Assembly (NCBI RefSeq): GCF_016599855.1
Contig: NZ_CP067041.1
Location: 1,798,001-1,862,000, forward strand
Origin: Bradyrhizobium diazoefficiens
GTDB lineage: Bacteria; Pseudomonadota; Alphaproteobacteria; Rhizobiales; Xanthobacteraceae
Direction: 5' to 3'
Length of the DNA stretch: 64,000 nucleotides
Under the pieces are notes generated by a model, which was given only the letters and a program-made list of their open reading frames with translations, ran no database searches and was not told where the DNA came from. This document shows positions 9,015 to 17,760 of this stretch, one piece after another; position 1 is the first letter of the stretch; every line of letters starts with the position of its first letter. The position numbers and the translations under genes are program-made.

Positions 9015-9656
9015 CTATCGCTTCCGCTTAGCATTTTTTGCCGCGCGTGCCGCGCGTGGCTTTGGCTTGGCTCTGGAGCCGGGCCGCACAGACAGGCCGT
9101 CGACGAACACATCAAGCATCCTCAGCACTGAGGACTGCCAACCGGGCTGGTCGTGCATGTAGCACATGCCGACAAGCGCACGCAGCAGATCCTCCGGGCT
9201 GATATCGGCGCGCATCGCGCCCGCGGCGACTGCGCGATCGAGCAGCGAGCCGATCGCTTTGGTCAGCCGGTCCATCGAGAAGGCTGCGAGCTCCGACGAG
9301 CTCTGGAACGTCAACGCGAGTGCGGCCGACATGCCTTTCTTTGTCGCAACGAATTCGACATTGGAACGCAGCCAGCGCCGCAGCGCATCGACCGGATCCT
9401 TCGCGCTCTTCAATTGCTCGGCGAGCTCGCTGAGCTGCTCGACCTCTCGCCGGTAAACCGCCTCGAACAGATCCTCGCGCGTTGGAAAATGCCGATAGAG
9501 CGTGCCGATGCCGACGCCGGCACGTTTGGCCACGGCTTCAAGACTTGCCTCCGGACCGCCGGCGTTGAACACGACCTTGGCCGCCTCGAGCACGCGCTCG
9601 CGATTGCGCACGGCATCGGCGCGGGGTTTTCGGGTCTGGTCGGTGTGGTCGTCCAT
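9015..9656 (-). CDS. TetR-family repressor, probable regulator of the divergent oxidoreductase operon
   Basis: A 213-residue TetR-type regulator. The DNA-binding domain spans residues about 12-60 (RVLEAAKVVFNAGG, then LEAVAKRAGVGIGTLYRHFP, the classic recognition helix region). The C-terminal ligand domain is followed by a Lys/Arg/Ala-rich tail (KPKPRAARAAKNAKRKR). The ATG at 9656 (MDDHTDQ) is preferred to one six codons earlier. It is divergent from the paoABC-type operon with two perfect palindromes in the shared 240-bp gap, which makes local repression by aldehyde or related ligand a natural guess. Confidence 0.92.
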   Translation of the reverse strand: MDDHTDQTRKPRADAVRNRERVLEAAKVVFNAGGPEASLEAVAKRAGVGIGTLYRHFPTREDLFEAVYRREVEQLSELAEQLKSAKDPVDALRRWLRSNVEFVATKKGMSAALALTFQSSSELAAFSMDRLTKAIGSLLDRAVAAGAMRADISPEDLLRALVGMCYMHDQPGWQSSVLRMLDVFVDGLSVRPGSRAKPKPRAARAAKNAKRKR

Positions 9657-9769
9657 GCCGGTAGTGTAGATCACGAATTGGTTAGGTTGAACCCTTGGCT
9701 CGCCGCATCGCGTTGTCTGCGCACGGGCTTTTGACGATTTCCAAATATTTTTCGCCGGGCCTTGTTAAG

Positions 9770-9784
9770 CGGAGGGTGCCTCCG
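9770..9784. promoter_or_regulatory. Candidate TetR operator 1
   Basis: Perfect palindrome CGGAGG-GTG-CCTCCG between the divergent TetR gene and the oxidoreductase operon. Size and place suit a TetR-family operator; no proof of binding. Confidence 0.45.
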
Positions 9785-9803
9785 TATCTTCGCTGAGCGC
9801 CGG

Positions 9804-9818
9804 CCGGACTATGTCCGG
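9804..9818. promoter_or_regulatory. Candidate TetR operator 2
   Basis: Perfect palindrome CCGGAC-TAT-GTCCGG, 19 bp to the right of the first one, about 80 bp before the start of the small subunit gene. Its half-sites differ from those of the first palindrome, so one protein may not bind both. Confidence 0.4.
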
Positions 9819-9895
9819 ACGGCGCGATATCGACGGCAGCCGCGGCGGTGGCGCGCCGCCCGATGAGCCGTACCCATATCTGATCGGAGCCTTGT

Positions 9896-10393
9896 ATGAA
9901 CCACTCCATCAGCCTCACCGTGAACGGTGCGCGGCGCGACTTCGTCCTCGACGATCCCCGCGTCACGCTGCTCGATCTCTTGCGTGAGCGCCTCCATCTC
10001 ACCGGAACCAAGAAGGGATGCGACCGTGGCCAGTGCGGCGCCTGCACCATTCTCGTCGACGGCAAGCGCATCAACTCCTGCCTTGCACTCGCCATCAGCC
10101 ATGATGGAGCCGATATCCTCACCATCGAAGGCGTTGCGCACGGCGATCAGCTTCATCCCGTCCAGGCCGCGTTCATCGCCCACGACGGATTCCAGTGTGG
10201 CTTCTGCACGCCCGGCCAGATCATGAGCACCATCGGCATGATGCAAGAGGCACAGGCCGGCAGCGATCCCGAACGCATCCGCGAATGCATGAGCGGCAAT
10301 CTCTGCCGTTGCGGCGCCTATGCCGGCATCGTCGACGCCGTGCTCGAGGCGCAGGCCGGTATGGACGAATCCACTCAGAGGCGCTCCGCATGA
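9896..10393 (+). CDS. Molybdenum aldehyde oxidoreductase, 2Fe-2S subunit (PaoA/YagT-like)
   Basis: A 165-residue small subunit of the xanthine oxidase family. The plant-ferredoxin-type cluster is bound by CDRGQCGACTILVDG near residues 42-56 plus a Cys near 62; the second cluster by CGFCTPGQ and CRCGAY in the C-terminal half. It passes electrons from the molybdenum centre to FAD. No twin-arginine leader is present, unlike E. coli PaoA, so this enzyme is probably cytoplasmic. Its stop overlaps the next start (ATGA), so the operon is translationally coupled. Confidence 0.95.
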   Translation: MNHSISLTVNGARRDFVLDDPRVTLLDLLRERLHLTGTKKGCDRGQCGACTILVDGKRINSCLALAISHDGADILTIEGVAHGDQLHPVQAAFIAHDGFQCGFCTPGQIMSTIGMMQEAQAGSDPERIRECMSGNLCRCGAYAGIVDAVLEAQAGMDESTQRRSA

Positions 10394-11445
10394 AACAGTT
10401 TGATTATGTCAGGCCGGCCACGGTCACTGAAGCCGTTGCCGCTGCCGCCCAGCCGGGCGCGACCTATCTTGCCGCCGGCACCAACCTGCTCGATCTGATG
10501 AAGGGCGGTATCAGCCGTCCGGATCGGCTGGTTGATGTCACGCATCTCGACGGACTCGACCGGATCGAGCATCTCGATGACGGCTCGTTGCGCATCGGCG
10601 CGCTCGTCGGCAACGCCGATCTTGCGCATGACGCAAACTTCGCGAAAGCGTATCCGGCGGTCGCCGAAGCGCTGCTCTCCGGCGCGTCGGCGCAACTGCG
10701 CAATGCCGCCACGGTGGGCGGCAATCTGCTGCAGCGGACGCGTTGCGCGTATTTTTACGATACCGCCAGCCGCTGCAACAAGCGCGAGGCGGGCAGCGGC
10801 TGCGACGCGCGCGACGGCGAGAACCGCACCCACGCCGTGCTCGGCTGGAGCGAGAGCTGCATCGCCACGCATCCGTCCGACTTCTGCGTGCCGCTCGTTG
10901 CGCTCGACGCTATTATCGAGATCGAGGGCACGGGCGGCCGTCGCGAGATCGCGCTCGACGAACTGCATCGCTTGCCGGGCAATACGCCGGAGCGTGAATC
11001 CGCCCTCGAGCCCGGCGACCTGATCGTCGCGGTGCGTCTGCCGCCTGCAGCGCGCGGATTTGCGGCGTATGCTCGCTATCTCAAGGTCCGCGAACGTACG
11101 TCCTACGCGTTCGCCATCGTCTCGGCCGCGGCAGCGCTGCGGATCGAGAACGGCAAGATCGCGGAAGCTCGGCTTGCGCTCGGCGGCGTCGCCGCAAAGC
11201 CCTGGCGCGCCCGCGCCGCGGAAGACGCGCTCAGAGGTGTCGCGCCGACGGCAGATGCCTTCCAGGAAGCCGCTTGGCGTGCGCTCACCGACGCCAAACC
11301 GTCCGGTGACAACGCCTACAAGGTCGAGCTCGCGCGCCGCATCGTCGTGCGCGCGCTGACCCTCGCTGCCGCAGGTACGCCGGCGCGCATGCCGGCGCTG
11401 CCGGCTTCTCCTTTTGCCTCGACGTCCGGAGCCATCCATGCCTGA
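10390..11445 (+). CDS. Molybdenum aldehyde oxidoreductase, FAD subunit (PaoB/YagS-like)
   Basis: A 351-residue FAD-binding subunit of the CO-dehydrogenase flavoprotein family. The FAD contact motif AAGTNLLDLMKGG lies at residues 28-40 and ATVGGNLLQRTRC at about 107-119. Cysteines at 119, 129 and 138 within RTRCAYFYDTASRCNKREAG are the extra cluster-binding Cys that distinguish PaoB-type subunits, which carry a 4Fe-4S cluster besides FAD. The start at 10390 overlaps the previous stop by four bases and the end overlaps the large-subunit start by eight. Confidence 0.94.
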   Translation: MKQFDYVRPATVTEAVAAAAQPGATYLAAGTNLLDLMKGGISRPDRLVDVTHLDGLDRIEHLDDGSLRIGALVGNADLAHDANFAKAYPAVAEALLSGASAQLRNAATVGGNLLQRTRCAYFYDTASRCNKREAGSGCDARDGENRTHAVLGWSESCIATHPSDFCVPLVALDAIIEIEGTGGRREIALDELHRLPGNTPERESALEPGDLIVAVRLPPAARGFAAYARYLKVRERTSYAFAIVSAAAALRIENGKIAEARLALGGVAAKPWRARAAEDALRGVAPTADAFQEAAWRALTDAKPSGDNAYKVELARRIVVRALTLAAAGTPARMPALPASPFASTSGAIHA

Positions 11446-13699
11446 GCTCGATCTCACCAGCGCGCCCGCCCATTTGCGGCACGGCTCGAATATCGGTCAG
11501 CCGCTGACGCGCCGCGATGGCGTGCTCAAGGTCAGGGGACAGGCGACCTATGCGGCGGACAACCATCCGCCCGGCATGCTGTTCGCGGTGATGGCGGTGT
11601 CCAGCATCGCGCATGGCCGCGTGATCTCGCTCGACATCGCCGCCGCCAAGCGTCATCCCGGAGTCGTCGATGTCATGACGCCCGACCACAAGCCGCAGCT
11701 TGCGGTTGATCCTGAAACCAAGACCAATCCCTTCGTGTTCCGGATGGAGGTGTTGCAGAGCAACGAGGTTCGCTACGCCAACCAGCCCATCGCCGTCGTA
11801 ATCGCCGAGACGCTGGAGGCGGCGACGGAAGGCGCGATGTTGCTGGCGCCGCGCTATGAGACGCTGCCTGCGCTCGTCGGGCTTGATGCCGGTGAAAGCT
11901 ATGTCCCACCGGTCGTCGGTGTCGGCAACCCCACGGAAAATCAACGTGGCGATGTCGAGACAGGCCTTGCCTCGGCCGCGAAGCAGATCGATGCGACCTA
12001 CGAGACGCCGCCGCAATATCACAACGCGATGGAGCCGCATGCGATCGTGGCTCACTGGGATGGCGACAAGCTGTCGGTCGACATGCCGACCCAGGGCCTG
12101 ATGCTGTCGCTTGCGCGCATTGCCGAACTGTTCGGCATCGCGCACGACAAGATCCACATCCGCAGCCCGTTCCTCGGCGGCGGTTTCGGCTCCAAGGGAT
12201 TCCTGGCGGGGCCGCAGACCCTCGGCATCATGGCTGCAAAGCTGGTCGGCAGGCCGGTCAAGCTGGTGCTGCGCCGTGAGCAGATGTATGGCCCGGTCGG
12301 CCATCGCGCGCCGACGCGTCAGCGCTTGCGCATCGGCGCCGATGCCGAAGGGCGCCTGACCGCGCTCGATCACCACGCGAGAACCGTATCGAGCACGTTC
12401 GATGATTTCTACGAGCCTGCGGCCGATGCCTCGCACACGCTCTACGCGGCGCCGGCGATCCGCACCTCGCACGACGCCGTGCGCGTCAACACCGGCACGC
12501 CGCTGTTCATGCGCGCGCCGGGCGAGGCGACGGGATCGATTGCGCTCGAAAGCGCGATCGACGAGATGGCCTGGGCGTGCGGCATGGATCCGCTCGCCTT
12601 CCGCCTGAAGAATTACGCTGAGGTCGAGCCGATCACCGGAAAACCGTTCTCGTCGAAAGCGCTGCGCGCCTGTTACGAGCAGGGCGCGGCGCGCTTCGGC
12701 TGGTCGAAGCGCCCGCTGCAGCCGCGGCACATGCGCGACGATGCCGGCCTTCTGGTCGGTTGGGGCATGGGCACCGCGACCTTCCCGGCCTTGATGTTCC
12801 AGGCGGAGGCGCGCGCTGTGATCCGCCGCGACGGCACCGGTGCGATGGAGATCGGTGCGCATGACATGGGGCAGGGTGCGTGGACCGCGCTCGCCCAGAT
12901 CGCGGCCGATGCCGTGGGGCTCGATATCGACCGTGTCGCGTTCAGGGCCGGGACATCGGATCTGCCGGATGCCGGCATCGCCGGCGGCTCGGCGCACACG
13001 GCGACCGCGGGTGCTGCGATCCATAGCGCCGGCGCGGCGGTGATCGCAAAGCTCGCGGATCTCGCGACCGGCGACGAGCGCTCGCCGCTGTTCGGCGCCG
13101 GCAATGCCGGCGTGATCGCGCGCGATGGCCGGTTGATCCGGCGTGACGACGAGAGTCGCAGCGAGAGCTACGCCGAGATCCTCGCACGTGCCGGCGTCGC
13201 CGAGATCGAGGCACGCGGCACGGGCGCGCCCAATCCGGCGGCAATGGAAGAATATGCCATGCACGCCCATGGCGCGGTATTTGCGGAAGTGAAGGTCGAT
13301 CCCGAGCTCGGCCAGGTCCGCGTCACCCGGATGGTCGGCGCCTTCGCGGCGGGGCGGATCGTCAATCCGCATCTGGTGAAGAGCCAGCTGTTCGGCGGCA
13401 TGATCTGGGGCATGTCGTTCGCGCTGCATGAGGAGGCCATCACCGACCGTCGTACGGGGCGGATCATGAACGCCAATCTCGGCGAGTACCACATCCCCGT
13501 GAATGCCGACGTGCCGCCGCTCGACGTGATCACAGTCGAAGAGAACGACCCGCATGTGAACGCACTTGGCATCAAGGGCGTCGGTGAGATCGGCATCACC
13601 GGTAGCGCCGGCGCGGTCGCAAACGCGGTCTGGCACGCGACCGGCGTGCGGGTACGGCGTTTCCCGATCCGGATCGAGGAGCTGGTGATGGCGCTGTGA
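11438..13699 (+). CDS. Molybdenum aldehyde oxidoreductase, molybdopterin subunit (PaoC/YagR-like)
   Basis: A 753-residue catalytic subunit of the xanthine oxidase family, close to the 730-760 usual for PaoC. Visible landmarks: the N-terminal aldehyde oxidase hammerhead domain (LTRRDGVLKVRGQATYAAD), the Gly-rich loop LGGGFGSKGF near residue 245, MGQGAWT near 475 and the C-terminal GVGEIGITGSAG, whose Glu is the catalytic base. The cofactor would be Mo-molybdopterin cytosine dinucleotide. Substrate is probably an aromatic or other aldehyde. A MocA-type maturation gene is not in the window. Start at 11438 overlaps the FAD-subunit stop. Confidence 0.95.
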   Translation: MPELDLTSAPAHLRHGSNIGQPLTRRDGVLKVRGQATYAADNHPPGMLFAVMAVSSIAHGRVISLDIAAAKRHPGVVDVMTPDHKPQLAVDPETKTNPFVFRMEVLQSNEVRYANQPIAVVIAETLEAATEGAMLLAPRYETLPALVGLDAGESYVPPVVGVGNPTENQRGDVETGLASAAKQIDATYETPPQYHNAMEPHAIVAHWDGDKLSVDMPTQGLMLSLARIAELFGIAHDKIHIRSPFLGGGFGSKGFLAGPQTLGIMAAKLVGRPVKLVLRREQMYGPVGHRAPTRQRLRIGADAEGRLTALDHHARTVSSTFDDFYEPAADASHTLYAAPAIRTSHDAVRVNTGTPLFMRAPGEATGSIALESAIDEMAWACGMDPLAFRLKNYAEVEPITGKPFSSKALRACYEQGAARFGWSKRPLQPRHMRDDAGLLVGWGMGTATFPALMFQAEARAVIRRDGTGAMEIGAHDMGQGAWTALAQIAADAVGLDIDRVAFRAGTSDLPDAGIAGGSAHTATAGAAIHSAGAAVIAKLADLATGDERSPLFGAGNAGVIARDGRLIRRDDESRSESYAEILARAGVAEIEARGTGAPNPAAMEEYAMHAHGAVFAEVKVDPELGQVRVTRMVGAFAAGRIVNPHLVKSQLFGGMIWGMSFALHEEAITDRRTGRIMNANLGEYHIPVNADVPPLDVITVEENDPHVNALGIKGVGEIGITGSAGAVANAVWHATGVRVRRFPIRIEELVMAL

Positions 13700-13799
13700 G
13701 GCAGTGCGCGACGCGGGCGAGCCTGAATGCTCGTTCTGCGCGCTCCTTTATCAGTTTCCCCGCGCTACGAATGTCGGTCTCGACCGTCATCATGCGCCA

Positions 13800-14150
13800 T
13801 CATCTTCCCGGTGCGGTATAGCATTTGGGCTGTGCGAGTGCGGCTTCGTACGTGAGCGACCTCGATGGATACTGCTGCCCTCCCTCGAAGGAAACTCCGA
13901 TCGTCGAACCGTTGACCCAGGCGCGCTTGCAGCGGCGGTGCACCGGTGTCCCAAATCGCGTGAGCAGAAGAAAGAATTCGATGAGCTCTGCGGCGGAACC
14001 CTCAATCCTGATGCGCGCCCCACTCTTCGAGAGATCGAGCAATTGACAATCGCGGTACCAAGTGCCGTCGATCGCCATCAGCCTGGCATCGAGTGGCTTC
14101 TCGAATTGGACGCGAGGTGATTTTCTTTTCTCTTCGAACATCCGCGACAT
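13800..14150 (-). CDS. PilZ-domain protein
   Basis: A 116-residue single-domain PilZ protein; such domains bind cyclic di-GMP. The first binding motif, normally RxxxR, is seen as RKSPRVQFEKPLDARL near the N terminus, and the second, D/NxSxxG, as LDLSKSGARIRI about 35 residues later. Starts at 14165, 14150 and 14141 are possible; 14150 has AAAGG just upstream. It is a lone gene between the oxidoreductase operon and the amine block. A role in motility or surface adhesion is usual for the family, but no partner is evident. Confidence 0.82.
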   Translation of the reverse strand: MSRMFEEKRKSPRVQFEKPLDARLMAIDGTWYRDCQLLDLSKSGARIRIEGSAAELIEFFLLLTRFGTPVHRRCKRAWVNGSTIGVSFEGGQQYPSRSLTYEAALAQPKCYTAPGR

Positions 14151-14294
14151 TGACCTTTTGACCATCGTGGCTCAGCGCCCCAATCCGCTTCTTGCGAGTT
14201 GAAGCGCGGTCCAGATATCCAACCTTAAGCTGAATCAGCGAGTGATGCCCTAATTTCACGCTCCGTAGTATCCCGGCTCGTAATGGCCCGGACG

Positions 14295-14843
14295 TCAAAA
14301 CGTCGGCGGTGTACAGGCCGAGATCACTTCGCACGGCTTGCCGCCGATGCAGCGAAAGCGGTGCGGACGCCGGCTTTCGAAGTAATAGGCATCGCCGGGA
14401 TTGAGGATGCGGCGCTCGTCCTCGACGGTGACCTCGAGCTTGCCCGAGATCACGATCCCGCCTTCCTCGCCGTCATGGACGAGATGCACGCGCCCGGTGT
14501 CGCTGCCGGGCTCGTAGCGCTCCTTGAGGATCTGCAGGCTGCGGCCGAACAGATTGTCGCCGATCTGTCGATACGAGATCGGCTTCTTGCCGACCTCGGT
14601 CAGCTCCTCGGCGCGATAGAAGATCTTGCGCCTGGACTCCGGCTCCAGCGCGAAGAACTCGGCGAGCCCCATCGGGATGCCGTCGAGGATGCGCTTGAGT
14701 GCGCCAACCGACGGGTTCATCTGGTTGGATTCGATCAGCGAGATCGTCGAATTGGTGACGCCGGCGCGCTTGGCGAGGGCCCGCTGCGACAGCTTGTGGC
14801 GCGCTCGAATGAATCGCAGTCGCCCACCAATGTCGACGCTCAT
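14295..14843 (-). CDS. XRE-cupin transcriptional regulator (PuuR-like)
   Basis: A 182-residue regulator: an N-terminal helix-turn-helix of the XRE class (residues about 8-62, LSQRALAKRAGVTNSTISLIE) and a C-terminal cupin domain (about 105-175, with VHDGEEGGIVISGKLEV and YYFESRRPHRFR). PuuR of E. coli, which represses putrescine catabolism, has the same build. It is divergent from the omega-aminotransferase gene and probably controls it. A 9-bp tandem repeat lies just upstream. Confidence 0.92.
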   Translation of the reverse strand: MSVDIGGRLRFIRARHKLSQRALAKRAGVTNSTISLIESNQMNPSVGALKRILDGIPMGLAEFFALEPESRRKIFYRAEELTEVGKKPISYRQIGDNLFGRSLQILKERYEPGSDTGRVHLVHDGEEGGIVISGKLEVTVEDERRILNPGDAYYFESRRPHRFRCIGGKPCEVISACTPPTF

Positions 14844-14854
14844 GCACGGGTCCC

Positions 14855-14872
14855 GTGTTGCAGGTGTTGCAG
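14855..14872. promoter_or_regulatory. Tandem 9-bp repeat, possible operator
   Basis: GTGTTGCAG occurs twice back to back just upstream of the XRE-cupin start, and TTGCAG occurs again near 14918 before the aminotransferase. Position between divergent genes suits an autoregulatory operator; unproved. Confidence 0.35.
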
Positions 14873-14991
14873 ATCGCGCAAATATGGACCGACAGCCTAC
14901 GCAAAATCAATGGCTTGCAGATTGCCAGAAAAGGACTTGTTGCCGTTGTGAAGCCGTGCCTCTGGTAGCCTGTCAGCAAAGGAGTGCCGCC

Positions 14992-16320
14992 GTGACCCTT
15001 CATCAGATTCCGAACACTATCAAGACCGACTCGTTCTGGATGCCGTTCACGGCCAACCGGCAGTTCAAGAAGGCGCCGCGCCTGTTCTCCTCCGCCGAGG
15101 GCATGCATTACACCACGGTCGACGGCCGCAAGGTGATCGACGGCTCCGCCGGTCTCTGGTGTGTCAATGCCGGCCACGGCCGCAAGCAGATCGCGGCTGC
15201 GGTGGAGCGGCAGCTGATGACGCTGGACTTTGCGCCGACGTTCCAGATGGGGCACCCGCTGGCGTTCGACTTCGCCGAGCGCCTCGCCGAGATCGCGCCG
15301 AAGGGGCTCGACCGCATCTTCTTCACCAACTCCGGTTCCGAGTCGGTCGACACGGCCCTGAAGATCGCGCTCGCCTATCATCGTGCCAATGGCCAGTCGA
15401 GCCGCACTCGCCTGATCGGCCGTGAGCGCGGCTACCACGGCGTCGGCTTCGGCGGCATGTCGGTCGGCGGCATGGTCGCCAACCGCCGCGCCTTCGCAAC
15501 CCACTTGCCGGGTGTTGATCACCTCCGCCATACCCATGATCTCTCCCGCAACGCCTTCGCCAAGGACCAGCCCGAGCATGGCGCCGAGCTCGCCGACGAT
15601 CTCGAGCGGTTGGTCGGCCTGCACGGCGCCGAGACGATCGCCGCTGTCATCGTCGAGCCGGTGCCGGGGTCGACAGCGGTGCTGCCGCCGCCGAAGGGCT
15701 ATCTCCAGCGCCTGCGCCAGATCTGCGACAAGCACGGCATCCTCTTGATCTTCGACGAGGTCATCACCGGCTTTGGCCGCCTCGGCACCCCGTTCGCCGC
15801 AAACTTCTTCGGCGTCACGCCCGACCTGATGACGACCGCCAAGGGCATCACCAACGGCACCATTCCCTGCGGCGCCGTGTTCGCCAGCCGCAAGGTGCAC
15901 GACGGCATGATGGTCGGTCCCGAGAACCAGATGGAGCTGTTCCACGGCTACACCTATTCGGCGCATCCGACCGCCTGCGCCGCCGGCATCGCGACGCTCG
16001 ACATCTACAAGGACGAGGGCCTGCTCACGCGCGGTGCCTCGATCGCCGAATACTGGCGCGATGCGCTGCATTCGCTGAAAGGTCTGCCGAACGTCGTCGA
16101 CATTCGCAATTGCGGCTTGATGGGCGCGGTCGAGCTGGCGCCGCGTGACGGCGTTGCGGGCGCGCGTGGCTATGACGTCATGGTCGATTGCTTCAACACT
16201 GGTCTTTATCTGCGGATGAGCGGCGACAGCTTCGCGATGTCGCCGCCGCTCATCGTCGAGAAGACCCAGATCGATCAGATGGTCTCGATCCTCGGCGACG
16301 CCATCAAGAAGGTGGCTTGA
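14992..16320 (+). CDS. Omega-aminotransferase (beta-alanine/polyamine:pyruvate type), class III PLP
   Basis: A 442-residue class III aminotransferase. The PLP region is clear: FFTNSGSESVDTALK near residue 110, the Asp of LLIFDEVITGFGRLG near 255, and the PLP lysine in MTTAKGITNGTIPCG near 284. Sequence features such as DSFWMPFTANRQFK at the start are typical of beta-alanine:pyruvate aminotransferases, which also act on omega-amino acids and some amines. GTG start with AAAGGAG seven bases upstream. It is divergent from the PuuR-like gene and followed by dadA; together they suggest amine or D/omega-amino-acid breakdown. Confidence 0.93.
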   Translation: MTLHQIPNTIKTDSFWMPFTANRQFKKAPRLFSSAEGMHYTTVDGRKVIDGSAGLWCVNAGHGRKQIAAAVERQLMTLDFAPTFQMGHPLAFDFAERLAEIAPKGLDRIFFTNSGSESVDTALKIALAYHRANGQSSRTRLIGRERGYHGVGFGGMSVGGMVANRRAFATHLPGVDHLRHTHDLSRNAFAKDQPEHGAELADDLERLVGLHGAETIAAVIVEPVPGSTAVLPPPKGYLQRLRQICDKHGILLIFDEVITGFGRLGTPFAANFFGVTPDLMTTAKGITNGTIPCGAVFASRKVHDGMMVGPENQMELFHGYTYSAHPTACAAGIATLDIYKDEGLLTRGASIAEYWRDALHSLKGLPNVVDIRNCGLMGAVELAPRDGVAGARGYDVMVDCFNTGLYLRMSGDSFAMSPPLIVEKTQIDQMVSILGDAIKKVA

Positions 16321-16391
16321 TAATTGCTCTCGCCGTTGCGAAAGTTTCTTCTTGCAGCGGCGAGCGTGATGCCGCGGGAGTTTGACCAAGC

Positions 16392-17657
16392 GTGAAAGTT
16401 CTGATCCTCGGCAGCGGCGTCATCGGTGTCACCTCTGCCTACTATCTCGCCTGTGCCGGCCACGAGGTGACCGTGGTCGACCGTCAGCCCGAGCCGGCGC
16501 TTGAGACCTCTTTTGCCAATGCCGGCGAAGTCTCGCCCGGCTATTCCTCGCCATGGGCAGGGCCCGGCGTGCCGGTGAAGGCAGTCAAATGGCTCTTGAT
16601 GAAGCACGGCCCGCTGGTAATCCGGCCGAAGCTCGATCCTGTGATGTGGGTCTGGCTGCTCAAGATGCTGCGCAATTGCACGAGTGCGCGCTACGCCGTC
16701 AACAAGAGCCGGATGATCCCGATCGCGGAATACAGCCGCGACTCTCTGCGCGATCTGCGCCGCGACATCGGCATTCAATATGACGAGCGCGCGCAGGGCA
16801 CACTGCAGCTGTTCCGCTACCAGGCGCAGCTCGACGGCACCGGTGAGGACATTGCCGTGCTCAAGCAATATGGCGTGCCTTTCGAGGTGCTGAGCCGCGA
16901 GGGCTGTATCGCGGTCGAGCCGGCGCTATCAGGCGTGAAGGAGAAATTCGCCGGCGGGCTTCGTTTGCCGCAGGACGAGACCGGTGACTGCCACATGTTC
17001 ACGCAGGCGCTGGCCAAGCACGCCGAGGCGCTCGGCGTGCGCTTCATGTTCAATACGAGTATCGACCGCATCGTCACCGACGGCACCCGCGTCAGCGGCG
17101 TTGTGACCAGCGCCGGCCTGTTGCAGGCCGACGCTTACGTCCTTGCGCTCGGGAGCTGGTCGTCGCGGCTGGTCGCGCCGCTCGGCATTTCGCTGCCGGT
17201 CTATCCGGTGAAGGGCTATTCGATCACGGTGCCGATCAAGGATGCCTCGGGCGCTCCAGAGTCGACTGTGATGGACGAGAGCTACAAGGTCGCGATCACG
17301 CGTCTGGGGAATCGCATCCGCGTCGGCGGCACCGCCGAAATATCAGGCTATTCGAGCCAGCTTTACAATGCGCGCCGTGCCACGCTCGATCACTCCCTGA
17401 CCGACCTGTTCCCGCGCGGCGGCGATCTTTCAAAGGCAACGTTCTGGAGCGGCCTGCGCCCAATGACGCCGGACGGCCCGCCCGTGATCGGCCCGACACA
17501 ATACGCCAACCTCCATCTCAACACCGGCCACGGCACGCTCGGCTGGACCATGTCCTGCGGCTCCGGGCGCGTGCTCGCGGACATGCTGTCCGGCAAGAAG
17601 CCGGAGGTCGACGTCAGCGCGCTGACGGTGGAGCGGTACAAGCACCGGTTTGGCTAA
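16392..17657 (+). CDS. dadA: D-amino-acid dehydrogenase DadA-type small subunit
   Basis: A 421-residue FAD enzyme of the DAO family, normal length for DadA. The dinucleotide-binding motif is [18 protein letters not shown] at the N terminus; the DadA-typical segments [19 protein letters not shown] (near 40) and the C-terminal [19 protein letters not shown] are present. It oxidises D-amino acids to 2-oxo acids, passing electrons to the respiratory chain at the membrane. GTG start. It follows the aminotransferase by 71 bp on the same strand and is followed by a hairpin repeat. Confidence 0.93.
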   Translation: MKVLILGSGVIGVTSAYYLACAGHEVTVVDRQPEPALETSFANAGEVSPGYSSPWAGPGVPVKAVKWLLMKHGPLVIRPKLDPVMWVWLLKMLRNCTSARYAVNKSRMIPIAEYSRDSLRDLRRDIGIQYDERAQGTLQLFRYQAQLDGTGEDIAVLKQYGVPFEVLSREGCIAVEPALSGVKEKFAGGLRLPQDETGDCHMFTQALAKHAEALGVRFMFNTSIDRIVTDGTRVSGVVTSAGLLQADAYVLALGSWSSRLVAPLGISLPVYPVKGYSITVPIKDASGAPESTVMDESYKVAITRLGNRIRVGGTAEISGYSSQLYNARRATLDHSLTDLFPRGGDLSKATFWSGLRPMTPDGPPVIGPTQYANLHLNTGHGTLGWTMSCGSGRVLADMLSGKKPEVDVSALTVERYKHRFG

Positions 17658-17669
17658 GGCTCTATCCCC

Positions 17670-17748
17670 CGTCATTGCGAGCGTAGCGAAGCAATCCAGA
17701 ACTCTCCTCGGTGAAAGTCTGGATTGCTTCGCTTCGCTCGCAATGACG
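17670..17748. repeat. Palindromic dispersed repeat, family 1, copy B
   Basis: Second copy of the element at 4461-4541; arms CGTCATTGCGAGCGTAGCG and its reverse complement. It fills the gap between the convergent dadA and XRE-cupin genes, where it may also serve as a two-way terminator. Confidence 0.85.
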
Positions 17749-17760
17749 GAGGCGGAGAAT

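Noticed and set aside
11285..13636. A 783-codon minus-strand frame opposite the molybdopterin subunit
   Set aside because: The plus strand codes a full PaoC-like enzyme with all motifs; the antisense frame is low-complexity Arg/His/Ala/Asp sequence.
14473..16389. A 638-codon minus-strand frame opposite the aminotransferase
   Set aside because: No domain; lies over a clear class III aminotransferase and part of the XRE-cupin gene in other frames.
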